Below, one piece after another: positions 1 to 9,263 of a stretch of DNA of 64,000 bases. Under the pieces are notes generated by a model, which was not told where the DNA came from, made no database searches, and worked only from the letters and a program-made list of their open reading frames with translations. The stretch spans positions 1-64,000 of the forward strand of contig CAMZAM010000002.1 of assembly GCA_947304185.1 (NCBI GenBank), read 5' to 3'. The stretch is from an uncultured Bacteroidales bacterium. GTDB taxonomy: Bacteria; Bacteroidota; Bacteroidia; Bacteroidales; F082. A program made the translations under genes and the position numbers. The stretch's first letter is position 1. Each line of letters starts with the position of its first letter.

Positions 1-50
<50 letters not shown>

Positions 51-54
<4 letters not shown>

Positions 55-77
55 AATTTTTGTCCCAAAAATTGCGG
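51..77 (-). repeat. 12-bp perfect inverted repeat overlapping the tRNA-Gly 5' end
   Basis: CCGCAATTTTTG at 51-62 is the exact reverse complement of CAAAAATTGCGG at 66-77, with a 3-nt loop. The proximal arm contains the first four nucleotides of the mature tRNA (GCGG). In the precursor this hairpin would compete with the acceptor stem. It may be a processing feature or a duplicated acceptor-end fragment. Confidence 0.7.
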
Positions 78-182
78 CTTTTTGTCGCGACTCGGCAATG
101 TTCAAGCAAGCTTGGCACTGCTCTCGCTGCTCCAAAAAGTCCGCTTTGGAACATCTGCAATATCCTATTTGGAATTGCGGTG

Positions 183-190
183 CAAAGATA
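183..190 (-). promoter_or_regulatory. -7 box upstream of tRNA-Gly
   Basis: CAAAGATA on the plus strand reads TATCTTTG on the minus strand, matching the Bacteroidetes -7 consensus TAnnTTTG. It implies a precursor leader of roughly 120 nt before the tRNA. No good -33 TTTG is seen. The 60-330 stretch has no convincing protein gene. Confidence 0.5.
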
Positions 191-261
191 CGGCATTTTT
201 TTATACCGTCGACGTTTTTTTGAAAAAATTTTATCTGAAATATAAATTATTGATTATCAAC

Positions 262-333
262 TTTATAGTCGTCAATTTTAAAGGCCTTCAGCTTTCGCAG
301 AAAGGTGGCCAGCCGAAAAAATACGACTATAAA
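262..333 (+). repeat. Structured element E, copy 1
   Basis: Outer stem TTTATAGTCGT (262-272) pairs perfectly with ACGACTATAAA (323-333). The interior has a conserved core with AAGGCCTTCAGCTTT, a small hairpin CTTTC-GCA-GAAAG, then GGTGGCCAGCC and an A-run. The same core lies between different but self-complementary outer stems at 28892-28963 (opposite strand) and 38470-38540. This copy starts 2 nt past the mutS stop codon and is oriented antisense to mutS. It may be a REP-like element, a 3'-end stabiliser or a small RNA. Confidence 0.75.
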
Positions 334-334
334 A

Positions 335-2941
335 TCAATAGTTTTTCAGCATTTTTTTGATTTCGTTGAGCTTCATGAGAGCTTCAACCGGGGTCAGAGT
401 GTCGATGTTAATATTGAGAATATCGTCTTTGATTTGTAACAACAGCGGGTCGTCGAGCTGGATAAAGCTGAGTTGCATGTTATCCATCTGTTTGCTCTCC
501 TTGACAGCTTCGTCGAGGTTGTCGTGAGAATGCGATTTCTCAAGCATCGAGAGCAATGCGTCGGCTCTGTCGATGACTTTACGCGGCATTCCTGCCATGG
601 CAGCCACATGGATACCGAAACTGTGAGCACTTCCTCCTCTCTTGAGTTTTCTTAAAAACACCACCTTATTGCCGACTTCCTTCACCGATACGTGGTAGTT
701 TTTAATCCTGCTGAACGAGGCCTCCATCTCATTAAGTTCATGATAATGGGTGGCAAACATCACTTTCGCGCGCATCGTCGGGTGCTCGTGGAGGTATTCG
801 GTTATCGCCCATGCGATGCTGATGCCGTCGTAAGTGCTGGTGCCTCGACCGATCTCATCGAGTAAGATCAGACTTCTATTCGACACATTGTTCAAAATCG
901 AAGCCGTTTCATTCATCTCCACCATGAATGTTGACTCGCCAGATGAGATATTGTCGCTCGCTCCTACTCTAGTGAATATCTTATCCACAAGACCGATGCG
1001 CGCAGCCGACGCTGGCACGAAAGAGCCGATCTGCGCCATCAGAACGATGAGAGCCGTCTGACGTAGCAGTGCCGACTTACCCGACATATTCGGACCGGTA
1101 ATGATGATGATCTGTTGCTTTTCGCGATCGAGGTAGACGTCGTTGGAGATATAATCCTCACCCACCGGCATCATCTGCTCGATGACGGGATGCCTGCCTT
1201 CTTTAATATCAATGACATACGACTCGTCGACGGTCGGCATCACGTAGTTGTTGTTCAAAGCGATGTATCCGAAGTTGACCAGACAGTCGATCTTTCCGAC
1301 CAAGGCCGCATCGAGCTGGATTGGAGCCACGAACTCAGCAGTGGCGTTCACGAGCTCGGCATAGACACGCTCTTCGATGACTTGTATCTTCTCCTCAGCG
1401 CCAAGTATCTTCTGCTCATATTCCTTCAGCTCCTCCGTGATGTAACGCTCTGCATTGGCCAGCGTTTGCTTGCGAATCCATTCGGCCGGCACCTTGTCTT
1501 TGTGGGTGTTTGTCACCTCGAGATAATATCCGAAAACGTTGTTATAACCAATCTTCAGCGATGATATTCCCGTCGCCTCAGCCTCGCGTTTCTGGATATT
1601 AATTAGGTAATCTTTGCCCGAGCGCGAAAGATTGCGCAGATCATCAAGTTCCTCATTCACGCCCTCTGCTATGAAGTTGCCTTTCGAAGTCACTGCCGGC
1701 GCATCCTGACGAATCTCTTTTTTAATTCTATTTCTTATTGATTCACAAGGATTTAACTGTTCGGCAAATGTTTTCATCGAGGCATTGTCGCTATCCTTGC
1801 AAAGGTCGCGGATCACTTCAATCTGCTCTAGGGCATTCGAGACTTGAAGGAGCTCGCGAGGGTTTACCCGAGCGAGCGACACTTTGGAGATAAGTCGTTC
1901 AAGATCACCCACTTGACGGATAGCATCCTGGAATTTAGCTATGACATCTCTGTTTTTGTAAAAATAATCGACTACCTCGTATCTCGCCTGAATCTGCTCT
2001 TTGTTTTTCAACGGAAGCGAAATCCAGCGGCGCAGCAGACGCGAACCCATCGGCGAGACCGTCTTATCGATGACGTCAATCAGAGTTTTGGCATTAGGAT
2101 TCGGGGTATTGAGTAACTCAAGGTTACGAATAGTGAATTTGTCAAGCCATACAAACTGCCCCTGATCGATTCGCGAAAGCGAAGTGATATAGTCGATCTT
2201 ATCGTGCTGGGTTTCATGCAGATAATGTATCGCAGCGCCAGCAGCCACTATGCCTTTAGGAAAATCGTCGACTCCGAAACCTTTCAACGAAGTGGTATTG
2301 AAATGACGCGTCAGGATGTCATTGGCATAGTCATCGGTGAACACCCAGTCGTCGAAAACCGTTAAAAAATATTTATCGCTGAAAGTCTCAATAAATTCAC
2401 GGCGCTTGTTACGCTGGCAAAGCACCTCTGAAGGATTGAAACTCTGCAGAAGCTTATCAATGTACTCATTATTGCCTTGTGTGAGATAAAACTCGCCCGT
2501 CGAGACATCCAAAAACGCTATTCCGCTCTCATTTTTCTCGAGATGCACTGATGCCAGGAAATTGTTTTCCTTTTGAACCAAGACATTATCGTTATATGTG
2601 ATGCCTGGCGTCACCAGCTCGACCACGCCTCGTTTCACTATGCCTTTGGCCGTCTTCGGATCCTCAAGTTGTTCACACACAGCTACTTTCAGACCTGCGC
2701 GCACCAACTTCGGAAGATATGTATCGAGCGCATGATGCGGAAAGCCTGCCAACTCAACGCTCTGCGCCGTGGCACTGGAACGCTTCGTCAGAACGATACC
2801 CAAAATATCAGCCGCTTTCGCAGCGTCGTCCCCGTACGTCTCATAAAAATCGCCCACTCGGTAAAGCAGCATAGCTTCAGGGTATTTCGCCTTGAATGCA
2901 TAATACTGCCGCATTAATGGTGTATCGTTAGGATTTGCCAT
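335..2941 (-). CDS. mutS: DNA mismatch repair protein MutS
   Basis: The 868-residue product is the normal length for MutS1. It recognises mismatches and short loops and recruits MutL in an ATP-dependent way. The N-terminal mismatch-binding domain has the diagnostic Phe-x-Glu wedge (GDFYETY, F32/E34). Connector, lever and clamp regions follow, then the ABC-type ATPase with Walker A GPNMSGKS near residue 615 and the DEIGRGTST Walker B/D-loop region near 690. The C-terminus is a short helical tail. The gene is divergent from the TrmH-family gene, with a -7 box at 2986-2993. Copy 1 of element E lies immediately downstream. Confidence 0.98.
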   Translation of the reverse strand: MANPNDTPLMRQYYAFKAKYPEAMLLYRVGDFYETYGDDAAKAADILGIVLTKRSSATAQSVELAGFPHHALDTYLPKLVRAGLKVAVCEQLEDPKTAKGIVKRGVVELVTPGITYNDNVLVQKENNFLASVHLEKNESGIAFLDVSTGEFYLTQGNNEYIDKLLQSFNPSEVLCQRNKRREFIETFSDKYFLTVFDDWVFTDDYANDILTRHFNTTSLKGFGVDDFPKGIVAAGAAIHYLHETQHDKIDYITSLSRIDQGQFVWLDKFTIRNLELLNTPNPNAKTLIDVIDKTVSPMGSRLLRRWISLPLKNKEQIQARYEVVDYFYKNRDVIAKFQDAIRQVGDLERLISKVSLARVNPRELLQVSNALEQIEVIRDLCKDSDNASMKTFAEQLNPCESIRNRIKKEIRQDAPAVTSKGNFIAEGVNEELDDLRNLSRSGKDYLINIQKREAEATGISSLKIGYNNVFGYYLEVTNTHKDKVPAEWIRKQTLANAERYITEELKEYEQKILGAEEKIQVIEERVYAELVNATAEFVAPIQLDAALVGKIDCLVNFGYIALNNNYVMPTVDESYVIDIKEGRHPVIEQMMPVGEDYISNDVYLDREKQQIIIITGPNMSGKSALLRQTALIVLMAQIGSFVPASAARIGLVDKIFTRVGASDNISSGESTFMVEMNETASILNNVSNRSLILLDEIGRGTSTYDGISIAWAITEYLHEHPTMRAKVMFATHYHELNEMEASFSRIKNYHVSVKEVGNKVVFLRKLKRGGSAHSFGIHVAAMAGMPRKVIDRADALLSMLEKSHSHDNLDEAVKESKQMDNMQLSFIQLDDPLLLQIKDDILNINIDTLTPVEALMKLNEIKKMLKNY

Positions 2942-2985
2942 GTTTTGATGAAAATAAAAACGAGATAATGATGCTTAATAATGCA

Positions 2986-3035
2986 CAAAATTACACTTTT
3001 TTCCTGAAACTGCGCCAAAAAAATTCATATTTTTG
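2986..3035. promoter_or_regulatory. Divergent promoters for mutS and the TrmH-family gene
   Basis: CAAAATTA at 2986-2993 reads TAATTTTG on the minus strand and serves mutS. TATTTTTG at 3028-3035 on the plus strand serves the methyltransferase. Both match TAnnTTTG. The plus-strand box predicts a transcript starting near 3042, only about 10 nt before the chosen start codon, consistent with a very short leader. Confidence 0.6.
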
Positions 3036-3051
3036 CAAAAATTTTTCACAT

Positions 3052-3585
3052 ATGCGCAAACTGACAATGCCGGAGTTAAATCGCTTAAATGTATCTGATT
3101 ATCATAGTGTTACGAAATTACCTGTGGTTATCGTGCTTGACAATGTGCGTTCGATGGAGAATGTGGGATCGTTTTTCAGGACTGCCGACGCTTTCCGCAT
3201 CGGAGCGATATATCTTTGCGGCATCACGGCCCGTCCGCCGCATCGCGAGATTCACAAAACGGCTCTTGGAGCTGATGAAAGTGTCGATTGGCAGTATTTC
3301 GCAACGACGGCAGAGGCCTGCGAGCACCTGAAAGAAAGCGGTTATCGTATTTTCGCGGTCGAACAGGTCGAAGGCAGTATCATGCTTGACGAGTTTGACA
3401 CTCCAGAGAAATCGGCATACATTTTCGGTAACGAAGTGGATGGTGTCGATGATGCGGTTTTAAGTTATTGCGAGCAGGCCGTTGAAATACCTCAAATGGG
3501 CACAAAACACTCGTTAAATGTGTCGGTTAGCGGAGGAATTTTGATGTATCACCTCTTCGCAAATCTGAAAAGCACATTAAAATAA
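3052..3585 (+). CDS. TrmH/SpoU-family RNA 2'-O-methyltransferase
   Basis: A 177-residue SPOUT-fold RNA ribose methyltransferase; these use SAM to methylate tRNA or rRNA. Motif 1 is VVIVLDNVRSMENVGSFFRT (N and R catalytic/binding residues), motif 2 is YIFGNEVDGV and motif 3 is IPQMGTKHSLNVSVS, the order expected for the trefoil-knot SAM site. An upstream in-frame ATG at 2935 lies before the promoter -7 box and would add an unrelated 39-residue extension; I start at MRKLTMPEL, immediately after the predicted transcription start. The exact RNA target cannot be read from the sequence. Confidence 0.88.
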   Translation: MRKLTMPELNRLNVSDYHSVTKLPVVIVLDNVRSMENVGSFFRTADAFRIGAIYLCGITARPPHREIHKTALGADESVDWQYFATTAEACEHLKESGYRIFAVEQVEGSIMLDEFDTPEKSAYIFGNEVDGVDDAVLSYCEQAVEIPQMGTKHSLNVSVSGGILMYHLFANLKSTLK

Positions 3586-3641
3586 GTCGATAACTAATTG
3601 AAAATCAGTAATTTAAATTATTTTTTATTTTTTTTAGTTTT

Positions 3642-3675
3642 TTTGAGATTTCAATCGGAAAATTTTCTAATTTTG
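3642..3675 (+). promoter_or_regulatory. Promoter of the OmpA-family gene
   Basis: TTTG at 3642-3645, a 22-nt spacer and TAATTTTG at 3668-3675 form a Bacteroidetes -33/-7 pair in a very AT-rich stretch. The leader to the ATG at 3724 is about 40 nt. Confidence 0.6.
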
Positions 3676-3723
3676 TAGCTTGAATTGAATAAGGAATACA
3701 AATAGTTCAAAAAATTAATAATT

Positions 3724-5073
3724 ATGACAAAAACTACATTCAAATCGTTGCTTTTCATCGCATTAGCAATTATCCCTATGGCCTTCTACGGTCAGGAAAA
3801 AACAGCCTCCAATAACTGGTTCGTCGGTATTGAAGGTGGTGCAACCCAGATGTTTGCTGATAACGCAGCATTCAAAATGGATCAGACCAGCTGGGATGCA
3901 GGTCTCTTCGGCGGTTACACACTTAAAAACGCTTTGTCATTCTACGTCGATCTCGGTTATGTGAACTTAAAGGGTAAGAATGGCGATTGGTTAAAAATTG
4001 ACGAATGCAACCTGTTCCAAGGAAACGTCAACGTTGGTTATAACGTTCTCCAGTTCTTCGGTTTCGATCCTGATCGCCGTTGGATTCTCATGCCACACAT
4101 TGGCTTGGGTGCTATCATGCACAGAACTAAGACCACATTTTCAAATGGTACCGTCATTCAAAACGGTTACGATAAGAAAGGTGCTATTCAGGGTCACGGT
4201 ATCGGTGGCAGAAAAGCTGTTTACACCAACAACTTCGGTCTTAAAATCGGTTACGCAATCTCACAGAAATTCGATATCGCTATTGACGTTGTCACAGTAA
4301 AGACAGATACAGAAGCTTTGGATAACTGGATACACGGTAAACATAGCGACTACTATGGCTATGCCAACCTCGCCCTTGCTTATAAGTTCGGCCGTAAGGA
4401 AGTACAACCTTGCCCAGCATGCCCAGAAGCTGAAGATTACAACTGCGACGTTTGCAAAGACGCTATCGAGCAGGCTGCAAAAGAAGCCGCAAAAGAAGCT
4501 GTTGAAGAGGCTATGAAAGACTACCAGCCAGCTCCAGCACAGGAAGCAGAAGCAGCAGCTACTCCAGCAGAAGAAGAGAACGCTGACAGCCCAGAGGCAA
4601 TGGCAAAGAACTGGGAAGAGAAAGACATTCACCTCTCATTCAAAGTTGGTAAAGCTGAAGTGAAAGACACTCAGGCCAACAAAGAGGAAGTGAAGAAAGT
4701 CAGCGAAGATATCGAAAACGGCAGAGAAGTCAGCAAGATTAAGACTGTCGGTTATGCTTCACCAGAGGGTAACGACGATGAAAACCAGAAACTCTCAGAA
4801 GATCGCGCAAAAGCAACAGCTGAATACATTGAGAAGAATCTCGGTGACCAGGCAGAAGGCATCAACTTCGAGTCAAAAGGTATGGGTTCAGACTGGGACG
4901 GTTTCTACAAAGCTCTTGCTGAGTCAGACATCAAAGCTAAAGACGAAATCGCAAAAGAAATCAAAAATTCTGAGGAGCCAACAGCAACTTTGAATCAGCT
5001 GAGAAATAAATATCCTGAGCTTGAAGAGATCCTCAACTCACTCAGAGTGACGAGAGTTTACATCAACAAGTAA
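3724..5073 (+). CDS. OmpA-family outer-membrane protein
   Basis: A 449-residue outer-membrane porin-like protein that likely tethers the outer membrane to peptidoglycan. It has a signal peptide ending MAFYGQ, then an N-terminal beta-barrel region (about 25-225) with alternating aromatic strands. A short Cys-rich linker (PCPACPEAEDYNCDVC, about 235-250) and an Ala/Glu/Pro-rich helical spacer follow. The C-terminal OmpA domain (about 300-449) contains the peptidoglycan-binding signature TVGYASPEG...LSEDRAKA. It is monocistronic, between its own promoter and a strong terminator. The choice of preferred codons suggests high expression. Confidence 0.9.
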   Translation: MTKTTFKSLLFIALAIIPMAFYGQEKTASNNWFVGIEGGATQMFADNAAFKMDQTSWDAGLFGGYTLKNALSFYVDLGYVNLKGKNGDWLKIDECNLFQGNVNVGYNVLQFFGFDPDRRWILMPHIGLGAIMHRTKTTFSNGTVIQNGYDKKGAIQGHGIGGRKAVYTNNFGLKIGYAISQKFDIAIDVVTVKTDTEALDNWIHGKHSDYYGYANLALAYKFGRKEVQPCPACPEAEDYNCDVCKDAIEQAAKEAAKEAVEEAMKDYQPAPAQEAEAAATPAEEENADSPEAMAKNWEEKDIHLSFKVGKAEVKDTQANKEEVKKVSEDIENGREVSKIKTVGYASPEGNDDENQKLSEDRAKATAEYIEKNLGDQAEGINFESKGMGSDWDGFYKALAESDIKAKDEIAKEIKNSEEPTATLNQLRNKYPELEEILNSLRVTRVYINK

Positions 5074-5091
5074 GAATTTAACTCTTAGAAA

Positions 5092-5128
5092 TAAAAAAGC
5101 CTCCGAGTTTTCGGGGGCTTTTTTATTT
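5092..5128. terminator. Intrinsic terminator after the OmpA gene
   Basis: AGCCTCCGA (5098-5106), loop GTTT, TCGGGGGCT (5111-5119) with one T-G pair, followed by a T-run. An A-run precedes the stem, so the structure also works for the convergent deoxynucleoside kinase gene on the minus strand. Confidence 0.9.
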
Positions 5129-5131
5129 TCA

Positions 5132-5770
5132 TTACAGGACCAAACGGTGGATTCCTACATCGTAAGGCTGGTTGATAGCCTCGACCACCTTATCGTAGTC
5201 TTTTCTATTCGCAACGAAATCGATGTTGTTAGTATCCAAAATCAAGATACGCATATCGTTCTGCTGCTTTATAAAATCGAAATAGCCCTGCTGCAGATGC
5301 TCGAGATACGAATCCTCAATCTTCTGCTCGTAATCGCGACCGCGCTTGCGGATGTTGTACTGCAGATGCTCGACATCAAGATACAGATACACCATCAGTT
5401 CAGGCTTGGGGATATTAGAGAAGATGATATTGAAGAATCTTGAAAATAGGTCGTATTCGTCGGGTTGCAGGTTTTCACGTGAGAAAATCAGCGATTTCGC
5501 TACATAATAGTCAGAGATGATGAAATCGTGGAAGAGGTCGAGGTTGCCGAGTTTATCCTTAAGCTGCTGGAATCGCAAGGCAAGGAAAGTCATCTCAACT
5601 TGGAAGGCATATTTGTCGGGATTCTCGTAAAACTTGGCAAGGAACGGATTTTTGTCAGGCTCAAACTCCTCAAGAATCAACTTTCCATTAAAGTCCTGGG
5701 AAATCTTCGTCGAGAGCGTCGTCTTACCGGCACCCATCGTACCTTCAATCGCCACGAAATTATATCTCAT
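5132..5770 (-). CDS. Deoxynucleoside kinase
   Basis: A 212-residue deoxyadenosine/deoxycytidine kinase-family enzyme that phosphorylates deoxynucleosides for salvage. The P-loop is IEGTMGAGKTTLS near residue 8. EEFEPDKNPF provides the substrate-site Glu region, and the DRS-like position reads FIISDYYVAKS. The lid region has RGRDYEQKI with basic residues. I use the ATG at 5770 rather than an upstream start: the shorter form begins MRYNFVAIEG as expected and leaves an 8-nt gap after folK. It lies in an operon behind folK. Exact base specificity is not determined. Confidence 0.88.
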   Translation of the reverse strand: MRYNFVAIEGTMGAGKTTLSTKISQDFNGKLILEEFEPDKNPFLAKFYENPDKYAFQVEMTFLALRFQQLKDKLGNLDLFHDFIISDYYVAKSLIFSRENLQPDEYDLFSRFFNIIFSNIPKPELMVYLYLDVEHLQYNIRKRGRDYEQKIEDSYLEHLQQGYFDFIKQQNDMRILILDTNNIDFVANRKDYDKVVEAINQPYDVGIHRLVL

Positions 5771-5778
5771 ATCACCTA

Positions 5779-6273
5779 TTAATATATATTCACTTTGCCG
5801 GCATCCTGACATTCGTCAAGAAGCTGAAGGTTGGTCTTTCTCATGACCGGATGCACGAAATCGGGAGCCACGTCACAGAGTGGCAACAACGTAAACCGGC
5901 GCTGGTGCAGACGAGGATGTGGTGCAATAACCATCTGAGTATCAATTATTTCATTGCCAAAATAAAGAATATCCAGATCCATCGGACGCGACACATAACC
6001 CTCGTGCGGCATGCTGCGGTCACGCCCCAACTCCTTCTCAATATCAAGCAACACAAGCATCAGCGCATCGGGCAACAACGACGTTTCGACCTTCACCACC
6101 TGATTCAAGAACCAATGCTCCGCCTTGAAACCCCACGGTTCCGATTCATAGAGACGCGACTTGGCGACAATCTTACCGCACCTCTCCTCAATCATCTTAC
6201 ATGCCTGATTTACAAGAAGTTCGCGGTCGCCTAGATTCGATCCCAACAAAACGAAAACCGATTCCGTAGCCAT
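5779..6273 (-). CDS. folK: 2-amino-4-hydroxy-6-hydroxymethyldihydropteridine diphosphokinase (HPPK)
   Basis: A 164-residue HPPK that pyrophosphorylates the dihydropterin in folate biosynthesis. The family features are present: FVLLGSNLGDR at the N-terminus, YESEPWGF, FLNQVVKVETSL, then the signature RDRSMPHEGYVSRPMDLDIL (about residues 84-103), whose paired acidic residues coordinate magnesium, and PHPRLHQRRFTLLPL. It is the first gene of a two-gene operon with the deoxynucleoside kinase and is divergent from sppA. Confidence 0.96.
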   Translation of the reverse strand: MATESVFVLLGSNLGDRELLVNQACKMIEERCGKIVAKSRLYESEPWGFKAEHWFLNQVVKVETSLLPDALMLVLLDIEKELGRDRSMPHEGYVSRPMDLDILYFGNEIIDTQMVIAPHPRLHQRRFTLLPLCDVAPDFVHPVMRKTNLQLLDECQDAGKVNIY

Positions 6274-6298
6274 GAAAAAAATTTTGCCTTACAAGATG

Positions 6299-6327
6299 CA
6301 AATATAATGAAAGAAATCGTATCTTTG
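6299..6327. promoter_or_regulatory. Divergent promoters for folK and sppA
   Basis: CAAATATA at 6299-6306 (minus-strand TATATTTG) faces folK. TATCTTTG at 6320-6327 faces sppA, 17 nt before its ATG. Both fit TAnnTTTG, so the two promoters are back to back within 30 bp. Confidence 0.6.
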
Positions 6328-6343
6328 AAAAAAATTTTAAACA

Positions 6344-8107
6344 ATGAAACAGTTCTTCAAATTTATGTTTGCGTCGTGCCTGGGATCGGCATTGATGCTT
6401 ATAGTTTTAATGATAGTGTTGATTTGCATGGCTGGCTCAAGTTCCAATGGCAAAGTCAGCGTAAAACCGAAATCGGTGCTGTATATGAACCTCAATTACG
6501 ATATCCCTGAGAGGACAACTGAAAGCGACTTCACCGCAGCTTTAATGGGGCTTCAAAACAGTGACGCCGACAACGCTGGCTTGAATGACATCATCGCCAA
6601 TATCGACTATGCGAAAAACGACGACAACATCGCCGGTATCTTCCTCGAACTATCAACGATGAGCACCTCTACAGCTAACCTTGAGGAGATCCGTCATCAT
6701 ATCGCAAACTTCAAAGAATCCGGTAAGTTCGTCATTACCTACGGAGAATCGATGTCGCAAAGCGCCTACTATCTTGCCACATCAGGCGATGAGATCTATC
6801 TCAACCCTGACGGCATGCTCGACATCCACGGAATGGCATCGCAGATAATGTTTTACAAACGTCTTTTAGATAAACTCGATATCGAAATTCAGATCATCCG
6901 CGGCCCTAACAACAAATTCAAGAGCGCCGTAGAGCCTTATTTCCTTGAGAAGATGAGCGACGCCAACCGCGAGCAGATGACAAAGCTGCTTAACACCATG
7001 TGGGGCAAGATTGTTGACGACATCAGTGTTTCAAGAGGCATCAGCACACAGAGAATCAATCAGTTAGCCGATGAGTTGGCATTGACATTCGACGCCAAGA
7101 TCGCTCTTGAAGAAGGCTTCGTCGACGGTCTTGCATACAGAGACGAGATTATCGCCCGTATCAAAGACCTCGCAGGCATAGAAAAAGCCAAGAAAATCAA
7201 TGTGTTAACCAACTCGCAATATGCTAGCGCAAGGCCGGAGCCGAAGGCGAAGGCCGATAAGATCGCCATCATCTACGCCAACGGACAGATCATCGATGGC
7301 GAAGGCGACGACTCGACGATAGGCTCGATCACATTGTCGAAAGCCATCCGCGAAGCACGTGAAAACAAAAAGGTAAAAGCCATCGTGATGCGTGTGAACT
7401 CACCTGGTGGCAGCGCCCTGGCATCGGAAGTCATCCGCAGAGAAGTGGAGCTCGCAAAAGCCGAGAAGCCGTTCATCATCTCAATGGGAAGCTACGCTGC
7501 ATCAGGCGGTTACTGGATCTCAACCGAGGGTGACTACATCTTCGCTGACCCAACGACATTGACAGGCTCAATAGGAGTCTTCGGCACCGTGCCAAATGCC
7601 AAGAAATTCCTCAACGAGACGGTGGGATTGACATTCGACGTGGTGAAGACCAATAAAAACGCCGACTTCGGAAGCATCGCCGAGCCTATGACTGACTATC
7701 AGAAAGCCATGATGCAGAAATATGTCGGCAACACCTACAACGACTTCACAGCCTTAGTAGCCCGCACACGCGGACTGCGCCAGAGCTATGTCGACAGCAT
7801 CGGACAAGGTAGAGTGTGGGCAGGCGCCGATGCTTTGGAGATCGGACTAGTAGATGAACTCGGCGGCCTAGACAAAGCCATCGCCTATGCAGCTGAAAAG
7901 GCAAACCTCACCGACTACTCGCTCAAAGACTATCCGAAACAGAAAGATATGATGGAGATGCTTCTTGGCGGAAGCATGCCTGAACCTTACACCAAGGCCT
8001 TATTAAAGAAGAGATTAGGTAAGAACTACACATACCTCGAGACTGTTGAGAATATGTCGAGACTCGAAGGCGTACAAGCTTTGATGCCATTCCTGATTGT
8101 GGAATAA
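6344..8107 (+). CDS. sppA: Signal peptide peptidase SppA (67K type)
   Basis: A 587-residue membrane-anchored serine protease that degrades cleaved signal peptides. A single N-terminal membrane segment (about 8-30) precedes two tandem peptidase S49 domains, the long 67K form. The general-base lysine lies in the N-terminal half in FKSAVEPYFL (about residue 193). The nucleophile serine is in the C-terminal half in AASGGYWIST (about 387), preceded by VMRVNSPGGSALASE. This split Lys/Ser arrangement is that of E. coli SppA. The ORF upstream in another frame is a shadow. The acyltransferase gene follows after 7 nt. Confidence 0.95.
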   Translation: MKQFFKFMFASCLGSALMLIVLMIVLICMAGSSSNGKVSVKPKSVLYMNLNYDIPERTTESDFTAALMGLQNSDADNAGLNDIIANIDYAKNDDNIAGIFLELSTMSTSTANLEEIRHHIANFKESGKFVITYGESMSQSAYYLATSGDEIYLNPDGMLDIHGMASQIMFYKRLLDKLDIEIQIIRGPNNKFKSAVEPYFLEKMSDANREQMTKLLNTMWGKIVDDISVSRGISTQRINQLADELALTFDAKIALEEGFVDGLAYRDEIIARIKDLAGIEKAKKINVLTNSQYASARPEPKAKADKIAIIYANGQIIDGEGDDSTIGSITLSKAIREARENKKVKAIVMRVNSPGGSALASEVIRREVELAKAEKPFIISMGSYAASGGYWISTEGDYIFADPTTLTGSIGVFGTVPNAKKFLNETVGLTFDVVKTNKNADFGSIAEPMTDYQKAMMQKYVGNTYNDFTALVARTRGLRQSYVDSIGQGRVWAGADALEIGLVDELGGLDKAIAYAAEKANLTDYSLKDYPKQKDMMEMLLGGSMPEPYTKALLKKRLGKNYTYLETVENMSRLEGVQALMPFLIVE

Positions 8108-8114
8108 CATTGCA

Positions 8115-9263
8115 ATGATACCAGAGCAGTTCGAAGACATAAGATCCTACATCGATGAAGAGATTCCAGCAGCGATGGAATACTTCATCAACGATGAGAC
8201 GTCGCTATCGTTGGCAAAATTGGTGCTTCCCAGCAAGTCGGATGACGAAGTCAAAGAGTTGCTGAGAAGCATCAAGACCACCGAGGAGTTTCAGCGTATC
8301 ATGATGACGCGTTTTGTGAAACTCATAGTCAACACCTCAATGAAAGGCGTTGACACTCAAGGATTTAATCTTCTCGACAAGAAAAAAGCATATCTTTTCA
8401 CGGGGAACCACCGCGACATAACGCTCGATGCGTTCATCCTGCAAATGTTTATGCTCGACAACGGCTTGCAGACATGTAACATCGCTTTTGGCGACAACCT
8501 CATTTTGAACAAAACCATTGACGTTTTTGGCAAGACGAATAAGATGTTCAAAGTCATCAGGTCGCAGAACGTCAGGGAGTTAGCGCAAAATTCACAACAT
8601 CTATCAGATTATATCAGATATCTCATCCATGAAAACAAATCTGTTTGGATAGCGCAGCGCAACGGAAGGACGAAAGACGGCAACGACAAGACCGATCACG
8701 GCCTTATCAGTATGTTTTCGATGTCGGGCGACAGACAAAACCTAGTGCCCAACCTGACGGAGCTGAACATCACTCCTATCGCGACATCGTACGAATACGA
8801 GCCTTGCGCCATGATGAAAGCCCGTGAGAGCTACCTCAAGGAACGCGATGGCGTGTATGTGAAGAAACCTATGGAAGATATGGACAGCATAGTTTCGGGA
8901 CTGAGAAAGAAGAAAGGGACGATGAACATAGCTATCTGTCCTACAATCACTTACGACGACCTGAAGCCGTTTGAAGGTGCCGACAAACACGAGATTGTGC
9001 CCGCCGTCGCGGATATGATCGACAAGAGGATATACGCAAACTATCGTCTTTATCCGAATAACTATATTGCAAGCGATTGGTTATCAGGTACTTCCACATT
9101 TATGAAATATTATACCCAGGAAGATAAAGACGTATTCAAGGCGTACTGCGATAAGATTTTCTCGAAGCTCTATGAAGAGCTCGGCAATGAGGCAGAGCCT
9201 AGGTTTACCGAGATTTTATTGGGGATTTACGCGATTCCGGTAGAGAACAAACTAAATCGCTAG
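8115..9263 (+). CDS. Glycerol-3-phosphate/1-acylglycerol-3-phosphate acyltransferase-like protein
   Basis: A 382-residue protein resembling the PlsC/LPLAT acyltransferase superfamily of Bacteroidetes. The motif-1 region reads FTGNHRDITLDAFIL. A later block, WIAQRNGRTKDGNDKTDHG, occupies the place of the FPEGTRS phosphate-binding motif. The spacing is H-x5-D rather than the classic H-x4-D. There is no signal peptide and no clear membrane helix. It probably acylates a lysophospholipid or related lipid at the inner membrane, but the substrate is unknown. I chose the ATG at 8115 over an upstream TTG. It overlaps the convergent ABC-F gene tail-to-tail by 12 nt and is likely co-transcribed with sppA. 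Confidence 0.7.
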   Translation: MIPEQFEDIRSYIDEEIPAAMEYFINDETSLSLAKLVLPSKSDDEVKELLRSIKTTEEFQRIMMTRFVKLIVNTSMKGVDTQGFNLLDKKKAYLFTGNHRDITLDAFILQMFMLDNGLQTCNIAFGDNLILNKTIDVFGKTNKMFKVIRSQNVRELAQNSQHLSDYIRYLIHENKSVWIAQRNGRTKDGNDKTDHGLISMFSMSGDRQNLVPNLTELNITPIATSYEYEPCAMMKARESYLKERDGVYVKKPMEDMDSIVSGLRKKKGTMNIAICPTITYDDLKPFEGADKHEIVPAVADMIDKRIYANYRLYPNNYIASDWLSGTSTFMKYYTQEDKDVFKAYCDKIFSKLYEELGNEAEPRFTEILLGIYAIPVENKLNR

